Below, piece after piece: positions 47,029 to 59,399 of a stretch of 64,000 nt of DNA (positions are counted from its first letter, which is position 1; every line of letters starts with the position of its first letter). The translations under genes and the position numbers were made by a program. Under the pieces are notes generated by a model, which was given only the letters and a program-made list of their open reading frames with translations, did not search any database and had not been told where the DNA came from. This DNA comes from Capitulum mitella (taxonomy: Eukaryota; Arthropoda; Thecostraca; Pollicipedomorpha; Pollicipedidae), in NCBI GenBank assembly GCA_030062745.1, contig CP099841.1, forward strand, positions 35,096,974 to 35,160,973, in the 5' to 3' direction.

Positions 47029-49498
47029 GCATTCCTGCCGGCGCACAGACACCGTGTAATGACAGAACAGCGTCGTCATTTTTTCTGCATATTTTATCAA
47101 ACCGTCCAAGACCGGTTTCAGATGAGAATGACGCACAGCCGAGGCTGAGAAATCGGGATGAAAAACACGTGCACGTTTCCAGTTATGATCGAGAAATAAT
47201 CATTTCCACTTCAGTAACACAAATGCATTGCCGATCTTTCCCGCGACAATGCCACATGCCATCGGTATTTGTCACGCTCACTGTGGGCTGATCCTCTGAT
47301 CGTGTGCCGAGAAACATGACTGACATCATCGTAAACGCCTGTTACGACAGGAGGCATGGAGTCCGCACCACCCCAATGATCGGAAATAGTCGAAGCGATC
47401 TCTGGGACCCAAGACAGGAATCACCATAGGCGCCGAAGCACGCTCTCGTAAATCGCCACCACTACCATCTCGTGCCACTCCAAGGTGCACCCTTCGAATA
47501 CTAGAATTGTATGTCAGAACGTCCTTTCACCACAATAACATTCGCACTGGTTCTTGCCTTTCACGAGTACGCAATTCGGAGCTCCTTGACGTACTTTTTT
47601 TTAAATGGGTGATACGACCGATTTTCTGGGGTAATTTGCTGCTTGACTTTTCGACTAACTGCAGAATTTAGGTGATATTTTGCTGCATTTTAGAACTGAT
47701 AACGTTTTCACATTCAGCCCGATAACTCCTTATGAAACCTTCTGGCGGTTTGTCACAACTGTTTTCCCGGCACAATATAAAGCAATGTACTCAGAGTTCA
47801 CGCTGTCTTCCACGGCATAAACCCCGCAAAGCAGCCGAAAGCCAAGTGAGGGGCTAATTTTCCCCTGTCCTTGGTAAGTTTTTATTCCGGGAGAGGTTGT
47901 TCTCATACCTAGAACCGAACACGAATACAGTTCATAAGATCAGAAAGTTGCATTCCTGGACGTTTTTAGATACAAAAACCAAGCTATCTCGGAATGACCA
48001 AGATCACTTTAGTATGTATAATGCATTTGTATGTATTAATCCAAAAGTGAACAATACTGGAAAGATGAAAGCAGTCTGACACGCCAATCGGCAAGACATG
48101 AACTTGGGCAGTGAACGCGCCAGCACAAGAACACGCACGCGAAATAAAGATTACAATGTGTGGATCACATATCGAGGTTCGGCATTACATCGGATGCCCT
48201 CAATGTGACATTCGCCGCTCCATGTTCATGATTAATTACTTGCAAAGTACTCATATACGGCGGCTTTGTGATTCGTACACTTGCAGAGTTCGCGAACGAG
48301 AAGCCTTAAAAGCAATAACCTCAAATGTCTCTGTACATACTACGCTGTCGCTCACTGCCAACGCCAATGACGAGCGATGCACAAAAACATTCTTTTAAAA
48401 AAATCCCAAGTGAATAGTACGCATTCCAAAACACACCGCCACGCGCGTTAGGTTATTTTATGCAATACGCGTGTTACAATGGACTCTTTCGGACGGCTGG
48501 CGAGAGGAGGGGTCACCAAACTTTTGCTCAATTAAATATTGCGTCCCTAGATATTGCACAGAAATGAATGGCACTTCCAACCTTGGTGGTGGGGAGCCTT
48601 CACGTTCACAACAATGACCAGCCCTTGCGAAATGACGAAGATCTTTGAACCGTGGACTCCGTCACGGGGGACGTGGTGATATGTGCCCACGCGCTCTTGT
48701 AATTATTGGGTCCCTTCCATTCGCGGTGGAAAAGCCCTCTCTCAGAGCTGGGATGTATTTTTGTTTTCCTTCCGGAATCCGAAAAGGAATACGATCGAAA
48801 TCCGACAAAAAACGGGATATTTTGGGACAGGTCAGGTTGATACTAGGCACAAGGTCGGCACAATAAGTTCAGAATCGCGTACCTCGTCCTTCCCCGCCGC
48901 TGCAGTCCATTCATTCGGGTGCAGGTTCAAAACAATATCAAACACTGGTTCAGCTGGGAATGCAGTACATGAATGGCTGCGAATGAAAGGTTCCCTACGT
49001 TTGCCTTCTTTTTAGAACGCTTTCCTGATAAAAACCCTCGGCATATGCCACTTTCGCAATGAAGAAAGTGGCTAAAGGTAAGTTTCTGCCCGACGAAATC
49101 GCAAACAACCCTTTGTATAATTGCCACCAATGTAAAGAATGTATCATCCTGTTTCTAACCGTACTTTCCACTACTTGATTTTCTAAACAATAACAACAAA
49201 ATCGTAACGATAACGTACCACACAGTAATACCGTGCTGCAGTCCACTGGCAGAAAACAACATTATTCCGCGGCGGAAAATGTAGTGCCGCCAAGGTTAAG
49301 GTTATTGACATCAAGGACGTGTAGACCCTGCATGCATCTTCAAGCGATTAATGACGTCATATACAGGACAATTCTATTCTGTTGCCACAAACTGAACTTG
49401 GAGGAACTGCTGAATTATTACGCCGTTATATTATTGTATTAGATAATTGTTGGGATGTCTGATATCAGTATTATTACATTATGACATTTAATACTCGT
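47029..49498. other. No gene recognised
   Basis: AT-rich sequence upstream of ARMC2, with only short, unremarkable open frames. The ARMC2 promoter should lie near its start, but no TATA box or other element is clear. Confidence 0.5.
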
Positions 49499-49690
49499 TA
49501 GATTAGGTTGCTAGGTTGGGTTGTGCTGGGCTAGGTTAGATCAGGTTAGGTTAGGTTAGGTTAGGTTAGGCTAGGCTAGGTTAGGTTAGGTTAGGTTAGG
49601 TTAGGTTAGGTTAGGTTAGGTTAGGTTAGGTTAGGCCAGGCTAGGCTAGGTTAGGTTAGGTTAGGTTAGGTTAGGTTAGGTTTGGTTACT
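49499..49690. repeat. Interstitial (TTAGG)n telomere-type array
   Basis: About 190 bp of TTAGG units, with runs of perfect copies (49578-49634 and others) and CTAGG/TTGGG variants at the ends. TTAGG is the usual arthropod telomere repeat. Unique sequence on both sides shows this copy is internal. Confidence 0.95.
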
Positions 49691-49863
49691 ATGTTAGGCT
49701 AGGGTAAATTTTTATTTATTGTTTTATTTCACTTCCTAATATTTTCCAGTTTTGTTCCGTGATTTTTTTTCAGATGTTTTATTTCACTGCTTTTTGTTTT
49801 TGTTTTGTTTTTTTGAAATTGCAACTACGCTTTGCCATCTTTGTAATATTTTTACTTTTTTAT

Positions 49864-49919
49864 CATTATTGTTTATTATCATTATTATTATTATTACTAT
49901 TATTATTACTATTATCATT
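49864..49919. repeat. (ATT)n microsatellite
   Basis: Imperfect ATT/ATC triplets within a T-rich stretch (49740-49995). The 80-86-codon open frames here are Phe/Leu/Ile low complexity. Confidence 0.85.
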
Positions 49920-49994
49920 TTTACAACGGTTAACTTTTTTTATTTTAAACATAATTTATATTGCATTAGTTATTCCCCCAAAACTTTTTTATTA

Positions 49995-52900
49995 CTCTTG
50001 ATTGGACCTTGAGTCCGACCGACGACCAATCAGCGTTGAGATGTCACGTAAACAAACTATTTAACGCAGAAACGTCAAAAATCCCTACGCGAGCGTCTGG
50101 CGGTTAGCATACCAGTGACGACGCCATCTGTTTCGGGGGAAATAATTTGTGTTTCAGGTTTTTCCGGCTGAAATCGTAAGTAATACTTATCAATATTGCA
50201 TTTGAAACGCCATGCAACCACTACTACGATTATTTTCCCTGGAAGTAAGCACCCCATCACCTTGCCCGGTTTGCCTTACGAATCTTTAATAACCCCCAAT
50301 CGATTCGAGCGTAGCCAACAGACATGCATTTAGAAAGTCCCCGGGGTTTTGCGGCAACATGCATTTGAAAGCTATGGACAATGACCACCTTATCTTTCCC
50401 TACGCTCCTACCCCTATGATCTCCAAATTACATGTCCAAGCGCTACCATCCATCCCCCAGCTTTTGATAAATATTGCACCCCCACCTCGGGCATATATGA
50501 CATCAGGTCAAATATAAAATACGACGAAAGACAACTGGTAACGAACCCAAGCTAAACTCTACATCAACGTTATCTTGAATCATGCGTTCGGGTACCAAAA
50601 AATGTCACTTCTCACCTGTGTTGTACGCAGATTTCCGTACACCGTTCGCCGTTAAAAGTCAACTGGCAAAGTTCGTTCTAGTTCATCGCATTATTTCTCC
50701 TCCGGGCAAAACGCGATTAGTTTATATTAGAAATTCGATGCAGACGGTACCGCACCCAACCGCCTGAAGCGCCTATCGCCTACTGCCGACGGCCAACCGG
50801 GTTTGTCGCTTGTGCGCCATTCTAGAAATGCCTCGCGGTTGCCTAGCAACGCAAGGTAAACAAGAGAGAGCCCACCTCGGTTCACGCTGGGCTGGGCTGC
50901 GAGTGATGCATTAGCGATTCTTGGGTTTCGCCGAACGGAGAAAAGCGAAGTGAGGTTTTAGCGATATATTTCAATGATTGTTCTGTGCCGGCCCCATGGC
51001 CGCTGTTAATAGCTCATATTCTATGGGTGTACAGATTCGACAGTAGTACTGAAACCACGTTGAACTTCCTCAGACCCCACCAGTGCCGGCACTTTATCCA
51101 GCACATAAAAGTTTATCCAGCACACAGCACAGGCATCAGCGATTGTCTGTCGCGAAGCGAAATATGCTGCTCTGTTTCTTCCTGTTTAATTTTTTCACCA
51201 AGTAACCCGTCCCAGACGTCACAATAGAACATTTCTTGGTGCAGTATTTAATGCTGATCATGATTTGAGATCCGGGAGGATGAGAGCGCCCAGACTCCCA
51301 ATATCCAGAGATTTAAGCATTAGTCATAGGGTCATTAAGACTGCGAAGAAAACGGCTGAAATCGTGCGCAATGGTCCCACATCCTTTGCAATCGATGCAA
51401 GTCACAGAAATTTTCAGAAACTCAAGCCATGTTTTGGGTGCTTAATCATCATCGTAATCAAATGCTGGGAACACACGTCTCCGTTTTGTCTGCTGTCGCA
51501 AAACGTAAGTGCAGATTTGGGATGTTTCATATGTACGACCAAAACGGCGCACCACGCACCTACGTAACGGTAAGAGGCAATGTATGTACGTTATTATCAC
51601 TGCATCTGCGTGCCGACGCATTCGGCACCTTCCAAATTTTCGTAGACGACACGTCATGTTCCTTTCGTTTTCGATACGTCGGTTGATGGTAGCACTCAAG
51701 TCCACCGATCAAATAAATTCGAAGGTGAAATTTTAAAATGATGCAGATGAAGATGCAGAGCAAAAAGCATCTCCCTTGTTGCCCGAAGTGCTGAATTATA
51801 CTGTACGGTAAAGGTCTTCACGGGCAGGAATTTGTTTACGCTTACCCATCCGCTGCACACCATCCAAATATGTTACTCACCGATTCATTACCCGTGAACT
51901 TCAGATTTTTACCGTACACACCTGAACCCGTTGTTTCTGAAAATCATAAACATTTTACCCATATTTTACCTGCTGTTTGAAAAAACCCTGCTCCTTATAT
52001 CACCTGGCATAGCCACAGTCCACAACAGACAGCTGCAGGACACAGTGGCTGCGGAAGCGCAGGGGCAACGGGGACAAAGTGCCCCATTCAAAGACATGGG
52101 GGCAAACATATCTTTTTGCCCTCGCAAAAATGGCCGCGTGCCACTTAATAAGTTTTTGGCAGCCGAGTCTTGAAGTGGGAAATGTTAATGACGTTACGCG
52201 GTTTCAAAATTTCATTATTTCCACTGCTGCCCCACCAGGTTCCTTGATCAGTTCTGTGCACGTCTGTGAAAATAGTTGGCCGTGTTGCTTTGAGGTCGAT
52301 TCAAATGACGGTGCATAAAAAGTTTACATGTCGCGTTTTGCTTGTTTTTGCCGATCGTGATGAAAACCAGCTCCTGTTTTGTTTAGAGATGAAAATGACA
52401 TTGTTCGACAGTGCTGAGTTTGAGGCACCCTCAGATTTCGAGATTTCAAAAACGTTGTAAAAAACTATGTCTACGGAGAGATGGACAGAGATAGATCAAG
52501 TAAGGCAGAGACCGGAAGACAGGCTGTGGATCAGAGCAGAATCAGAACAAAATGGTTTCGTCAGCGAGTGTAAGCAACTGTATGCCTGTCTATGCAAAAG
52601 TACTTCAACCACAGCAGCGTTGCCAGGGGGGCCCCAGGGGTCCCAGGACTCCCGAATTTTTGTGGCACACGAAGGGTCCCCTGGCATTTGCTTAAAGGGG
52701 CTCCCTTGGCTGGGAAAAGCACACCCACTCCTCCGCAAGGTGCCGCCAATCCTCAGGCAGAGACCACTCTGGGAAGCAGGGGGTGCCTCCTAACCGAGAA
52801 ATGTAAGTGCCCCTCCCCCCAGCATGTAAGTACCTACCAAAAGTCGTATGCGAGGAACGAAAATGATGCCCCTCTGCAAAGGACCCGCCACCCAACCAAG

Positions 52901-54768
52901 GACCGCAAGAGGACCCGGGCCTCCCGGGCCCCCTTGGCTGCGTCTATCAAGGGAGCCCAGTGACGTGACCTAAGCCAAAGGCTCTAAAGGTTTTATCATC
53001 CCAGCTTCAGAAATTCTCAGTTCTCAATCAACCAAATGTGGTCTTTGTTGGTGAGCGGGGCCGCCCTGTCGTCGCCACGTGTGCCGACCCTGGATTCAGG
53101 CAGAGCCGTTCCCGCCATCATATAGTTTTAGCCATCACAGCGTTATTTTAACGTCGGGGCTGAGGAGCCGACCCCGGGCGCAGATCGGGTTTCAGGCCGA
53201 CATGTGCGGCGGCGTTGGGGGCAGTCGTCGTCGGCGGCAGTCGGAAATAAAGCGTGGAGACGTTGGGACGCGTGTGTGAGCCTGGCGGGCGAAGGGTCGT
53301 CGAGACGCAGCCAGACTAGGCGGATGTCCAATCATACCACACCAAATTTTCAACCAGTAACACTTAAATGCATAAAAACATTTTGAGCATTCCTATACAT
53401 AGGTGTAGATATGGATGCGTGCAATGGGAATTTCTCGATGAGACAAAAGCACTTGTGTCTGACTGCAGTCGCACCCAGCCGACAAGTTCTCGAAACTTCA
53501 ACAGTGTAATAGTACGTCTCCCGCACTCTCCAGTTACCTGCCGTGGAACGGTGCAACGACGTTATGAATGCCATCGTAATGCCGGTACGCTGCGCCGCCA
53601 CCGTGTCCTGTTACTCCACTAGTTATCACTCTGGCGCGGGGAGTCAGCAACTCTGCCGACATCTTGCACCACAAACCGGGGTTGAGCGTGGGTACGTCCC
53701 GTACTGGGAATATGTATGAAATAGAGGGTGATATTTTCAAGACGTTTATCATACTTTTTTAGTGTAAAAACCGGATCAGACCGATGCATCGTCGAAATAT
53801 GGTAAATTACGTATACAGGAATTCCGCCCTGGTCGTATTTGTATGTAATTTCTACATTGACATAATTATTTATATCTACCAACCTGACAGTTGTTATGTA
53901 CGACTGAAGCATACTTACCTGCGGTTCAGACCCAGAAACGCAGGGTGTCTGATCGTAGGCAAATCTCTGGACAACATAATCAAATTTCGTCGTAATGCCC
54001 TAAAACACAGGTAACCCTATTAGCGCTGAGCGTGTGACTCACCTCTGCAGTTTTCAGAGTCTGATACGTGGGATTCACCGGTGGATAGAGACGGTCAGAA
54101 ACCTCGCACAGTGCGGGCGGACTTCTAGGGCCTTGAGTGCGGGCCAGGAGTCATACACATGCAAGACCGATGCACATGAATTTCTCATGTTTTAGCACCG
54201 TCTGGCACACTCATTCTTAATGACACTTGGTCATTTGGTCAGCTGGTCGGAAAACACGTGTCATGTATTTGTGCACGCCGCCAGCTGCAACAACAGCTCA
54301 AGGTTTTCAGGAAAGAGGTGTCACAACATTCCATTCATGCGAATAAATGTGAAATTCAGAATCAGGGCCCGCCCTCCCCCCAAAAAAACCCAAATCCATG
54401 GCCATCTTAGCTCGTCCAAGGCCAGCCGCAATAAATGACCGGTGGACGTGCAAACGGTCCCAGTGCACAGCTGAGGTGGTTTCAGCTGGCTTTATGGTCC
54501 AATAACCTTGAATGAACTCACTTTTTCCAAAAAGTGGAGAAAAGATATATGTTATATCTGGATGGCAGGGCAGGAGTGTCGATTTCATTAAATGATTGGG
54601 GAGGGAGGCGAGACGAGGGCCAGACAGTCTGACTTCCTCCAAATGTGGGTTTCTCAACGGATTTAACCCACTTTATTTTGGCCCGACGAAAATTTGCAAG
54701 TTTTTGCCACTATTTATGAACTAAATTTGCATTAACTCCGTATATATATATGTGTATATATATACATA
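49995..54768. other. No gene recognised
   Basis: AT-rich, with short open frames only. A local stretch at 52620-52940 is rich in GGCCCC/GGGGCC words and might be an old repeat, but I cannot define its ends. Confidence 0.5.
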
Positions 54769-54770
54769 TA

Positions 54771-54791
54771 GGGGAGAGTGGGGTAAAGCGC
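54771..54791. repeat. Left terminal inverted repeat
   Basis: Starts GGGGAGAGTGGGGTAAAGCG directly after TA. It pairs with 57810-57830. Confidence 0.88.
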
Positions 54792-54956
54792 ACACCTTAA
54801 GGAAAAACGGCAATATCATATGTGGTCGCAGTGCTGCAAAAGAATGAAGGGTATGGTAAGAAACTCTGATAAATTGGCTAACTGTTTTGAAATACCTGTT
54901 TTGAAGGAATGATTCTAAAATAGGTTAAAATCGTTTTTCCCAAAGCGGTTTAAAAT

Positions 54957-54988
54957 GGCGCTTTACCCCCTATATGGGGTAAAGCGCC
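54957..54988. repeat. Perfect subterminal palindrome
   Basis: Arms GGCGCTTTACCCC (54957-54969) and GGGGTAAAGCGCC (54976-54988) around a 6-nt loop CTATAT. The arm shares the GGGGTAAAGCGC core with the terminal repeats. Confidence 0.9.
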
Positions 54989-55727
54989 CGCTGGTGTGGG
55001 GCAAAACGCCCCCAACCAAAGCTCCGCCATAACCGCGAGATTCTGTACCTTACCCCGATATTATTTCTTCAAAAGGGTAATTGAGCAGTCACCATCTGTG
55101 TTGTTATTCCAAGCACACGTTTGCCAGCAAAACAAAGGAGTTATGAACCCGATGCGTAAGCAGTAGCACATCAGTAACTCTAGGCATCTGAAAACGGAAA
55201 GCTCATCTAACTTGGACCTCTTCGATATCGAAAGCCGGAGAATTTAGCTATGGCTTTATTTTGACTGCAAAATTCACTGTTATCGACGCCTCGTTGGCAA
55301 CACAAGAAAGACAAACTTGGTCTGTGTTGGCAAAGTTGCATGCCTTTAAGTCATGCAAACGTAACAGTGTGTATTCTTTGACAAAAGGTCTATCAGCAGG
55401 CATTTCTTGCAAAGTAAACTTGCTAGAATACATACGTGCACGTAAAAACAAGACCTGTACCCTCCACCTGCAGAAACGGAATGCCCAAAAGCTCTTCGCT
55501 CGCTACAACCGGCGAGGACAAGAACTCAATATCGCGTTCCTCAGAAATGTACCAACGTATCTACCAAACAGAATCGTGGCTTCCCACTGCCATCCGCCAG
55601 TCTACAATCGTATATCACCGAAGAAGGACTGTCATATAGAACGAAGAAATGTTAAGTTTTAGAACAAAATCGACCCTGCTGTTTGCACGAGTGACTTCCA
55701 CTGGTGGTTACAGCTGCTTTTGCAGGT

Positions 55728-57036
55728 TTAACGGCAAAAGTCACAGACATACGACTTCTGCTTTTCGTCTGCATCTGTGCACGGCTCGCAAGTCCAGGAG
55801 CTGCACTCAGTGCATTGGGTCCAGCGCTCACAAGAACGCCTAAAGAGCATGCCACAGACGAAGCAAGTGATATCGTCACTCTTATCGCTGCGCAGTGTGC
55901 TTTTCTTGGCTTTCTTCTTCACTACTGGCACTTTCTTCTTCTCCTCGAGACGCCTCTTGTATGATGAAGACGTGAGGAGTTCGGACTTCTCCGCCTTCCT
56001 CGTTCTCGTTCTGACCGCTGCTTTGACTGGCGAAAAGATGTCAACTAAGCCTGAAGCTGAGGTGCTTGGCATAGCCGTTGACTCACAGAATCCCGGGGCC
56101 TGCTCACAGGTCCTCTTCTCTGCACTGCTCGTAGTCGCCGAGTCTTGCACTGCATGCGCTGTTGCCTCCGCTTGCTGTCCTAAGACGATAAAATTGGTGC
56201 TGTTGAAAGCGTCCTGCTCTGTCTGGACGGCAGAGGACGTCCTAGTTTGCTGCTCACAGACACCCGTGGGACCATCTGGACAAGGGGGGGATCTTCCTCT
56301 TCAGTTAGCATGGACGGAGCGAAGTCTTCGTCGGTGAAGATGCTAGTGTCCAGGGGCCACAAACCCGTACACCGGAACCCGTTGATAGCTTTCTCGATGG
56401 TGGCAGCTTTCTCTGCGCTAGTTACTTTGCCCACTAGGAGTTGTCCCCTGGTAGCCAACACAGAGTCTGCTGTACCGTCGTCAGTCCTGTCTCATCAGCG
56501 TTCCATATTCGCATCGGGTTCGCCTTGCACGCGTCGAGCTGTTCTCCGTAGATGTCAAAGAAACGTTTCACTTGTGGGCGGTTGAATCCCACAGCTCGAG
56601 CCAAACTGGTCACCTCAGGCTTCCGGATCGAGAGCTCAGGATGGCGTTGAAAGAAACAACGTAGCCAGTCTCGCCCGGCCATCTTCTGCTCCATGTTAAA
56701 TCGGTGAGTGATGCCTTCCATCTGGGCGAGCTCGTAAGCAAGGCGCCGGACATCGGTAGTCGTTAGGCCAAAGAATGCCTTCTCCATGTCCAAAATGTAA
56801 TTTTTAAGCTTCTCCTCAAATGCTTCATTGATGTCTGGCCTGAAACGTCCCAGCTTCGGACGTCCTGGAGATTGGACAACCTTGTCTCTATGGCGGCGGA
56901 GCGTCCTGCGGGGGATGCTGTATCGGGTCGACACGCTTTTCAGCTTTTCACCATTTCCTAGAGCAGTCAACGCAACTTGTAGACTTTCAATACTATAGAT
57001 TGCCCACGTAGTCTTCCTTACGTATTTTCGAAGCAT
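55728..57036 (-). pseudogene. Broken pogo/Tigger-like transposase
   Basis: Reading starts at the ATG at 57036. About 200 residues contain a Psq-type helix-turn-helix (YSIPRRTLRRHRDKVV), then a CENP-B-type DNA-binding domain (KMAGRDWLRCFFQRHPELS), then the first DDE catalytic aspartate in RIWNADETGL. A frameshift near 56460 is needed to continue (LATRGQLLVGKVTSAEK). The text then jumps directly to KAATIEKAINGFRCTGLWPL, so the rest of the catalytic core is deleted. A second frameshift near 56220 leads to a Lys-rich tail and a Cys-rich finger (CFVCGMLF, CTECSSWTCEPC) before the stop at 55728-55730. The product cannot be a working transposase; the DNA-binding part might still be expressed. Confidence 0.85.
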
Positions 57037-57809
57037 GATATCTGCAACAGTACACCCCTGACATCACTGATTTGTACTGATGCATTAGTACAAATCAGCG
57101 CAGCCCTTATGCGTATCATTATATGCGAGGGGAGGGGCAGTATCATCCTGTACTAGGGTGAAGGTGATAGCTCTCACCAGTCTGCGGCACGTCATGCATT
57201 ATTTTATTAGTAAAAAAACAAGACCATACTTTGAAGCGGGGAGAGGGGGAAACAGTGTACTGACCTTCTACCCCTCGGTCAGTTTTGTCATAGTTACTTT
57301 CGCTCCACTGCCAACCAAGCACTGATTCTAACTCTTGACTTCCGGAATGCATATATGCAAGGATGTTTTTTTATTTGCATGAATGTGGGGTAAAGCCCAT
57401 CTAAGTGCGGTTAAAACGCCCACTGGGCGCTGTACCCCGACCCTGGGGGTGGGCGCTTTGTCCACAGGCACCATTTGCAACTATTTCAAACGTATCAGGA
57501 TGACGAGACAATCACGACGCAAATAGATCATACCATACACATGCTCTTACACAAGGCTTTTTGCCACCATATGTTGCTATGCGTAAGCTGACGGCCAGAT
57601 ATACACAAACGTAACCTTAACGTCTGTATTTTTTACATCGTAACGTACGAAAACAAACATCGCTTCGCCGTAACCAGCTCGAACTCACCAGGTGCACCAA
57701 AATCCACCCCGCCGCCTTTCCGAAAGGCCTCTGCTTACCAATAATTCTAAAATGGGAGTACGTCGTTTAGTTTCGCCGCTAGATGGTGGTGGGCGCTTTA
57801 CCCAAGTGG

Positions 57810-57830
57810 GCGCCTTACCCCACTCTCCCC
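57810..57830. repeat. Right terminal inverted repeat
   Basis: Plus-strand sequence ends CCTTACCCCACTCTCCCC directly before TA. It is the inverted copy of 54771-54791 with one mismatch. Confidence 0.88.
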
Positions 57831-58680
57831 TATATATAGGTAGAAGACAGGAAGAAAACTACATACATTGCATTAGACTTTCTTCATTATTTTCTGCCTT
57901 TCTCTTACCTATCGCGGCAGTTCTTTTCGTTATTATTACTCATTTCCCTTTAAAGTCGGCAGAAAATATCGGAATGGGGGACCCGACAAAGTTGAGACGG
58001 TCCGAATCAACGCTGGGTGGGCCAGTGCCCTCTCAAAAGAATGCAAATCGACGCCCCTGCGAGGTCATGTACTATTCTGATTCCCTTTAGAATGTCACGG
58101 ACGAAATGTTCGAAATATTTACCTACACACATTCAAGGACTTTTAAGAAAAATGTTGGTCATTGGCGAATCTAGGGGTATGGAAAAGGGATGTTACTATT
58201 TTTTTATTCCTAAGAATTTGTGACACATCGTATGAATACAGCAAGACTGATGTGTGACATAGTCGAATTCATTCTAAAATTGCGCATATAATTCACATAT
58301 ATGCACTGCCAAGGGCGTCCCCGGGCATGGAATGGTGGTACGTTACCGCCATGCCAGATGGACGTCGAAGGTTGGAACTTTTGGTTTGAAAGTGAACATT
58401 GTACTTTACACTTTATTTGACACTGTATATTCCTAGATGGCAATTAAAATCCATGCCAAATAATAATAAACATCAGTCCGACTGGAAGCTTGTGAAGATA
58501 AGCCGCACATCACGCCAAATCCACATAATCAAATCCGCTCCACGTTGCAAGCTGACTTTGTTTCAGGTCCTCTATACTACACGAAGATAAACATATCCAC
58601 CAGTCGGCTGGGATTCGGCAACAATCTGGGGGAGAAACTTCAACAGATCGTCCAGCTTATCGCCCTGCTGTGCGCGCCTG

Positions 58681-59268
58681 CATGGCTGGCAGCTGCCAAG
58701 GCAGGTGAACGACCGGGATCTGTACCGTCGTCTCCTACGGCACCGGGCCGTCGACAGCGCAGTCGCCGACACTTTGGCGGTCGGCTGGCGCACGCCGACA
58801 TTCTGGTGATCATCAGGCGTCACTTGTGGTATATGGGCCAACGATTGTCGTGTCCGCCCTTTGTAGCGAGAAGCTGGTCGATGCAATGAAGGAGAGGAAG
58901 GCGGTGAAGCTGGTCGGCTTAGCTGTGCTTGAAGAGCTTGTGAACGAGAACACCTCTAGCGACGAGAGGACGCAGCTTCCTGACGTCATCGATGAGACAT
59001 CCTGGCTCCCCTTCGTGGGCTTGAACGAAGGTGGATCCGAGCGGCTGACTCATCCGCTGGCCAGTGGATTTAGAGCTCGGATTTCTGTGAGTAAACAAAT
59101 ATCATCACTTGCCTACAAGTTACCAACGACGCAGCGGAGAGAGGGGTCCAATTACTTCAGCGATATAAGGCGGTAACGAAAAACGAGGAACAGTTGCCAG
59201 ATCTCATTCGGCTGATGGGAAGGAGCAGAAACGAGCTGGGAGGTTTCAAGGTCGTCTCTCGTGAAACA
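58681..59268 (+). pseudogene. Frameshifted coding relic of unknown family
   Basis: Three plus-strand frames read as one protein if frame changes are allowed. They are DRDLYRRLLRHRAVDSAVAD (from 58681), then RRHLWYMG and GPTIVVSALCSEKLVDAMKE with TQLPDVIDETSWLPFVGL (58800-59075), then VTNDAAERGVQLLQRYKAVT with KNEEQLPDLIRLM (from 59119). No single frame is intact. The style (RHLWY, ETSW, NDAAERG) resembles a multi-copy uncharacterised protein seen in invertebrate genomes, probably spread by a mobile element. That is recollection, and I cannot name the family. Confidence 0.5.
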
Positions 59269-59399
59269 GAAATAGTGGGGATAGGCAAGAAGAGAGGAAG
59301 GAAAGGGAAAAATACACGATGCGCGGAGACAGGAAGAAGAGGATCGTACGTGACGACTGATACCAATCACGCGTGAACGATGCGTTCAGAAAATAAATG

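Larger units (their letters stand above)
54771..57830 (-). mobile_element. pogo/Tigger-like DNA transposon with TIRs and TA target site
   Basis: The left end GGGGAGAGTGGGGTAAAGCG (54771) and the reverse complement of the right end (57830) match over 21 bp with one difference. Both sides are flanked by TA (54769-54770 and 57831-57832), the target duplication of the Tc1/mariner superfamily. The element is 3060 bp, sits in a TA-rich microsatellite, and encodes a broken transposase on the minus strand. Motifs like GGGTAAAGCGCCCAC recur near both ends (54957-54988, about 57386-57470, 57790-57815) and may be transposase binding sites. Because its catalytic region is missing it should be non-autonomous. 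Confidence 0.85.
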
